Source: Candidatus Bathyarchaeota archaeon | Lineage (GTDB): Archaea; Thermoproteota; Bathyarchaeia; Bathyarchaeales; Bathyarchaeaceae | NCBI GenBank assembly: GCA_020356305.1 | Contig: CP070636.1 | Location: 776,106 to 784,557, forward strand | Length of the DNA: 8,452 nt | Direction of reading: 5' to 3' | In this document: positions 5,424-8,452 of the stretch, piece by piece | Numbering within the stretch: position 1 is the stretch's first letter | How the letters are laid out: each line of letters opens with the position of its first letter | The notes under the pieces: generated by a model | Told to the model about the DNA's origin: nothing | Databases searched by the model: none | The model's input: the letters and a program-made list of their open reading frames with translations, nothing else | Made by a program: the position numbers and the translations under genes

Positions 5424-5949
5424 GTGAAGGTCTCTGAGAAAACGGGATCCTGAGTTTCGAAACGAGATCCTGTCGACTCCAGGAGGAGAGACTCTGCAAC
5501 GCTGCTATCAATGCGGCTCCTGCACCGGAGGTTGCCCAACCAGCTTCTACACCAGCTTTCGAGTTAGAAGAGTGGTTCACCAGTCTCTTCTTGGGTTAAG
5601 AGATGATGTGCTGAGAGGCAAAGAAATCTGGATGTGCACAGTTTGCTTCACTTGCCAAGAAAGGTGTCCAACAGGAGTTGAAGTGACTGACCTTATGCTT
5701 GCTCTGAGAAACCTTGCGACCAAAGAAGGCTATTCTCCAGCTCCCCTCAAAAACGTGTTGAAAACTCTCTTCGACACCGGACACGAGTTTCCGTTCACTG
5801 GATACACCAGAAAACTTCGAAGGAAGCTCGGTCTGAGCGAAACCCCTCCATTGACAATAAGCAGCCAAAATGCGCTGGAAGAGGTTCAAAAGCTAATGAA
5901 AATGGCTGGAGCGGGCAACCTCTTGAAATCAGGTGAGATGAAAGAATGA
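5424..5949 (+). CDS. hdrC: Heterodisulfide reductase subunit C, apparently frameshifted near the 5' end
   Basis: HdrC carries two [4Fe-4S] clusters and passes electrons between HdrA and HdrB. Both cluster motifs are intact: CYQCGSCTGGCP (5503-5538) and CTVCFTCQERCP (5635-5670), each CxxCxxCxxxCP. The frame holding them is open from 5427 to 5949 but has no ATG, GTG or TTG start before the first cluster; the next GTG (5572) lies after it. A GTG at 5424 (or an in-frame ATG at 5403) begins a short peptide, VKVSEKT, in another frame. Removing one G from the GGG at 5444-5446 joins it to DPEFRNEILSTPGGETLQRC, a natural-looking HdrC N-terminus, giving about 174 residues, near family size. The stop overlaps the hdrB ATG (ATGA). 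Whether the shift is real or a sequence error is open. Confidence 0.85.
5444..5446 (+). other. Apparent single-base insertion (GGG run) breaking hdrC
   Basis: The reading frame before this GGG encodes VKVSEKT and then hits TGA at 5451-5453; the frame after it encodes DPEFRNEIL and the rest of HdrC. One base fewer in this run would fuse them cleanly. A CTG at 5434 in the downstream frame is the only alternative near-cognate start. Confidence 0.55.
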
Positions 5950-6806
5950 AGGAATACGCGTTATTTCTGGGCTGTCTCATTCCCGCCAGACTCCCCCATC
6001 TTGAAGCCATATCCATCAAGGTTTTAGATCAGCTTGGCGTAAAGACGACAGACATAACAGATGCTTCTTGTTGTCCTGACCCTGTGGTTATGAAGTCCCT
6101 CGACTTCAAAAGTTGGTTGGCAATCGCTGCGAGGAACCTCTCCATGGCTGAGGAGACAGCATCCGACATTCTGACATTGTGTAGCGGATGCTTCTCAACT
6201 CTCAGCAAAGCCAACCACCTTCTCAAACACGATGATGAACTCAGAGGAGAAGTCAGCCACCTTCTCTCTGAGATCAACAGGAGCTTCTCTGGCAAGATCA
6301 ATGTGAAACACGTCGTGGAGATCATTAGAGACGTTGGGAAGGAAACCATAGAACAGCGGGTGAAAAAACCTTTGAAACAGTTGAAAGTTGCCAGCCACCC
6401 TGGCTGCCACCTCGTGAGACCCAGCGACGTCATTCACGTTGACGATCCCAACGTGCCGACAATCCAAGAAGAAATCGTGAGCTGGGTGGGCGCCAAGCCA
6501 GTGAGCTATCCTCTCAAAATGTTGTGTTGTGGGGTTGGAATAAAGATGATTGATCCAGAAGCGAACCTCTTGTTGTTGAGGGAGAAGTTGGCAGACATAA
6601 AGGAGACAGAGGCGAACTGCATAGTCACTCCCTGCCCATTCTGTTTCATGCAGTTCGACAAGGGCCAGAAAGAGGTTAACCGAGAGTTTAGCGAAAACTA
6701 CGTTTTTCCCGTGTTCTACATAACTGAGTTGCTAGGGCTGGCGCTCGGTTTTTCACCCGACGAAGTGGGACTTCAATTTCACGCAACGCCTGTCACAGAG
6801 GTTTGA
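5946..6806 (+). CDS. hdrB: Heterodisulfide reductase subunit B
   Basis: HdrB is the catalytic subunit that reduces or forms the heterodisulfide (CoM-S-S-CoB in methanogens, other disulfides elsewhere) using two noncubane [4Fe-4S] clusters. This 286-residue protein has both CCG domains complete: Cys10, Cys42-Cys43, Cys79 and Cys82 (LCSGC), then Cys154 (HPGCH), Cys194-Cys195 (LCCG), Cys230 and Cys233 (TPCPFC). These positions and spacings fit those of methanogen HdrB. Length is typical. It starts inside the ATGA overlap with hdrC, with GGTGA upstream, and ends 7 bases before hdrA, so the three are one translationally linked unit. No membrane segment is seen, fitting a soluble complex. The physiological disulfide is not deducible from sequence. 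Confidence 0.96.
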   Translation: MKEYALFLGCLIPARLPHLEAISIKVLDQLGVKTTDITDASCCPDPVVMKSLDFKSWLAIAARNLSMAEETASDILTLCSGCFSTLSKANHLLKHDDELRGEVSHLLSEINRSFSGKINVKHVVEIIRDVGKETIEQRVKKPLKQLKVASHPGCHLVRPSDVIHVDDPNVPTIQEEIVSWVGAKPVSYPLKMLCCGVGIKMIDPEANLLLLREKLADIKETEANCIVTPCPFCFMQFDKGQKEVNREFSENYVFPVFYITELLGLALGFSPDEVGLQFHATPVTEV

Positions 6807-6813
6807 ATCAACG

Positions 6814-8442
6814 ATGTCAAAGAAAAAAGAAGAGAAGCGAGTCGGCGTTTTCATCTGTCACTGTGGCAAAAACAGAGCTGGCGGACTAGACATCAAGGTG
6901 TTGCTTGAACACGCAAAACAACTTGAAGGCGTGGTGTTCGTAGCTGAAAACAGGTTCACTTGCTCCGATGAAGGTCAAAACACAATTAAACATGCTGTCA
7001 AAGAGCAAAACTTGAATCGAATAGTTGTTGCTGCTTGTGATCCCACTCTGCACCTAACAACCTTTCAACGGGTGGGGGAAGAGGTTGGGGTTGATCCAGC
7101 GTTCACTGAACTCGTCGACATTCGAAAGTGGACGATGCATGGAAGCCCTCAGAAAGTTGATCCAGAACAGGCTTTGGAGAATTCAAAAAGACTGATTCAA
7201 CAAACCGTGAAGAGAATACGGTTAAAACGAGTGATTCCAAAGATCGAGGTCAAAGTTGAGCCCTCAGTGCTGGTTGTCGGGGGAGGAATAGCGGGGGTAG
7301 AGGCTTCCCTAGACCTAGCTGACAAAGGATACAAAGTGTTCTTGGTGGAACGTCTGCCCACAATTGGAGGGAAGATGGCTCTCCTCTACAAAGTGTTCCC
7401 AACAAACGACTGCGCACCTTGCATCTTGGCACCGAAGACTGCCTATGCAAACCTGCATCCAAATATAACTCTGCTGACGAACTCTGAAGTCACTGAGGTT
7501 AAAGGCCATGTAGGCCACTTTCAAGTCAAGGTTCTCAAACATCCTCGCTATGTTGACGAGAAGAAGTGTAACGCAGATCGTATATGCGTTGAAAAATGTC
7601 CAGCTAAGGGACCTAACGAGTACTCGATGGGTATGGGACAACGCAAAGCAATCTACGTTCCATTTCCTCAGGCAATTCCCAACAAGGCGATGATTGATCC
7701 CGAACATTGTCTATACTTTCTGAAAGGCGTCTGTAGGGTATGCGAGAAAGTTTGCCCGACAGGATCTATAGATTTCGAGCAAAAACCAGAAGCACTCGAG
7801 TTGAAGGCAGGTGCGATTAGTGTGGCAACTGGGTTTGAAGAATACAACCCGTCAGAGAAGAAAGAGTACGGATTCGGTAGGCTTAGCAACGTTATCACTC
7901 AGTTTCAGCTTGCGAGACTTTTGGACATCGACGGACCCACCAAAGGAAAACTCTTGAGACCCTCAGATGGGAAGGAACCGAAAAACATTATGATGATTCA
8001 ATGTGTTGGCTCGCGAGATGAAAAGTTCAATGTCTACTGTTCAGCGGTGTGTTGCATGTACGCTTTGAAACATGCACAAATCATCAAGCACATGGTTCTT
8101 CATGACGCTGAGATAACCATCTGCTACTTGGACATGCGAACTCCTGGGAAAGGGTTTGAAGAGTACTACAACGATACGAGGGATTTAGGTGTGGTCTTTG
8201 TTCATGGGAAGCCAAACGAGATTAGGGAAGACCATGGGACAAAGAATCTCAAAGTAGCGGTGGAAGACACTTTTCTCGGCGAATCGATTATGTTTGATGC
8301 TGACCTCGTCGTGTTGTCTTGCGCCATGATACCTGCTAAGGGAACACAAAAGCTTGCTGAGATGTTGCGCATCGAAGTTGGACGCGGTCGGCTAAGACGG
8401 ACTCGTCTACTCGGTCGCCGGCCTCTCCGTGCTTGCGCATGA
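6814..8442 (+). CDS. hdrA: Heterodisulfide reductase subunit A, C-terminus replaced or truncated
   Basis: HdrA is the FAD protein at which flavin-based electron bifurcation occurs. Order seen: N-terminal iron-sulfur domain (Cys17 in CHCG, Cys50 in FTCSDEG, Cys75 in AACDP), FAD loop GGGIAGVEAS (156-165), FPTNDCAPCILAPK with Cys200 (a position that can be selenocysteine in some methanogens), an inserted ferredoxin domain with C252-x2-D255-x2-C258-x3-C262 and then C299, C307, C310, C314, and QCVGSRDEKFNVYCSAVCCMYA (397-416). The first ferredoxin motif has Asp in place of the usual second Cys. In the N-terminal domain, a segment I recall as NIREQC-like reads DIRKWT. Family resemblance ends at about LAEMLRIEVG (residue 523); the last 19 residues are Arg-rich and unlike HdrA, so about 110 or more C-terminal residues, including the second FAD region, are missing. 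Confidence 0.93.
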   Translation: MSKKKEEKRVGVFICHCGKNRAGGLDIKVLLEHAKQLEGVVFVAENRFTCSDEGQNTIKHAVKEQNLNRIVVAACDPTLHLTTFQRVGEEVGVDPAFTELVDIRKWTMHGSPQKVDPEQALENSKRLIQQTVKRIRLKRVIPKIEVKVEPSVLVVGGGIAGVEASLDLADKGYKVFLVERLPTIGGKMALLYKVFPTNDCAPCILAPKTAYANLHPNITLLTNSEVTEVKGHVGHFQVKVLKHPRYVDEKKCNADRICVEKCPAKGPNEYSMGMGQRKAIYVPFPQAIPNKAMIDPEHCLYFLKGVCRVCEKVCPTGSIDFEQKPEALELKAGAISVATGFEEYNPSEKKEYGFGRLSNVITQFQLARLLDIDGPTKGKLLRPSDGKEPKNIMMIQCVGSRDEKFNVYCSAVCCMYALKHAQIIKHMVLHDAEITICYLDMRTPGKGFEEYYNDTRDLGVVFVHGKPNEIREDHGTKNLKVAVEDTFLGESIMFDADLVVLSCAMIPAKGTQKLAEMLRIEVGRGRLRRTRLLGRRPLRACA

Positions 8443-8452
8443 TGCGGTAAAT
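8386..8452. other. GC-rich segment of unknown origin at the right edge
   Basis: After HdrA residue 523 the sequence becomes visibly richer in G and C with a different codon style. No HdrA continuation appears in any plus-strand frame. On the minus strand it reads as open sequence (YRIMRKHGEAGDRVDESVLADRV), which I cannot assign. It may come from another molecule joined during assembly, or from a real rearrangement. Confidence 0.45.

Noticed and set aside
5345..5437. A 30-residue frame starting in an ATGA overlap with the trxB stop.
   Set aside because: The overlap looks like coupling, but the peptide (MTKLEQLLLSKRTL start) has no known similarity, lies in neither of the two HdrC frames, and ends inside the HdrC N-terminal region. 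Chance is more likely.
5481..5496. AGGAGG followed by CTG inside hdrC as an internal translation start.
   Set aside because: The bases encode the PGGE segment typical of HdrC N-termini, which explains the AGGAGG; starting there at CTG would leave only two residues before the first cluster Cys.
1..8452. CRISPR arrays, insertion sequences, inteins and long direct repeats.
   Set aside because: None seen on reading through both strands; rtcB in particular has no intein and no transposase motifs occur.

Overview
The window looks archaeal. It carries an RtcB tRNA ligase next to its cofactor archease, a soluble heterodisulfide reductase (hdrC-hdrB-hdrA) set, several small zinc-finger-like proteins, GGTGA-type ribosome binding sites, and AT-rich TATA-like boxes about 25-30 bases before likely transcript starts. 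Gene content and coding style fit an anaerobic TACK-type archaeon such as a Bathyarchaeia lineage. That placement is inference; no rRNA or other marker is present.

Left part (1-1650). On the minus strand lie the first codons of a creatininase-family gene (running off the left edge) and a short, highly charged helical protein. On the plus strand, a tiny ribbon-helix-helix-like protein overlaps a 93-residue protein of unknown function by 4 bases. Facing that pair is a minus-strand JAMM/MPN+ metalloprotease-like protein with its own upstream promoter region.

Centre (1650-4260). Archease and RtcB lie on the minus strand, archease upstream, each with its own TATA-like box; they work together in tRNA splicing and RNA ligation. 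Diverging from archease on the plus strand are two small cysteine-pair proteins of 82 and 39 residues, which look like one transcript ending at a hairpin plus T-tract near 4234-4255.

Right part (4350-8452). A thioredoxin reductase-like flavoprotein is followed on the same strand by hdrC, hdrB and hdrA. HdrB and HdrC keep all their cluster cysteines. HdrABC normally bifurcates electrons between a heterodisulfide-type substrate and ferredoxin; the adjacent TrxB suggests a disulfide/thiol redox link, but no hydrogenase or formate dehydrogenase partner is visible.

Points for a second look: (1) hdrC appears broken by one extra base in a GGG run near 5444-5446; (2) the first ferredoxin motif inserted in HdrA reads CxxDxxCxxxCP, with Asp where Cys is usual; (3) the HdrA N-terminal domain seems to lack one conserved Cys; (4) HdrA homology stops abruptly near 8385 and is replaced by GC-rich unrelated sequence, which looks like a chimeric end or a real truncation. 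I did not find a clear new multi-gene system; the redox cluster is the most interesting part.
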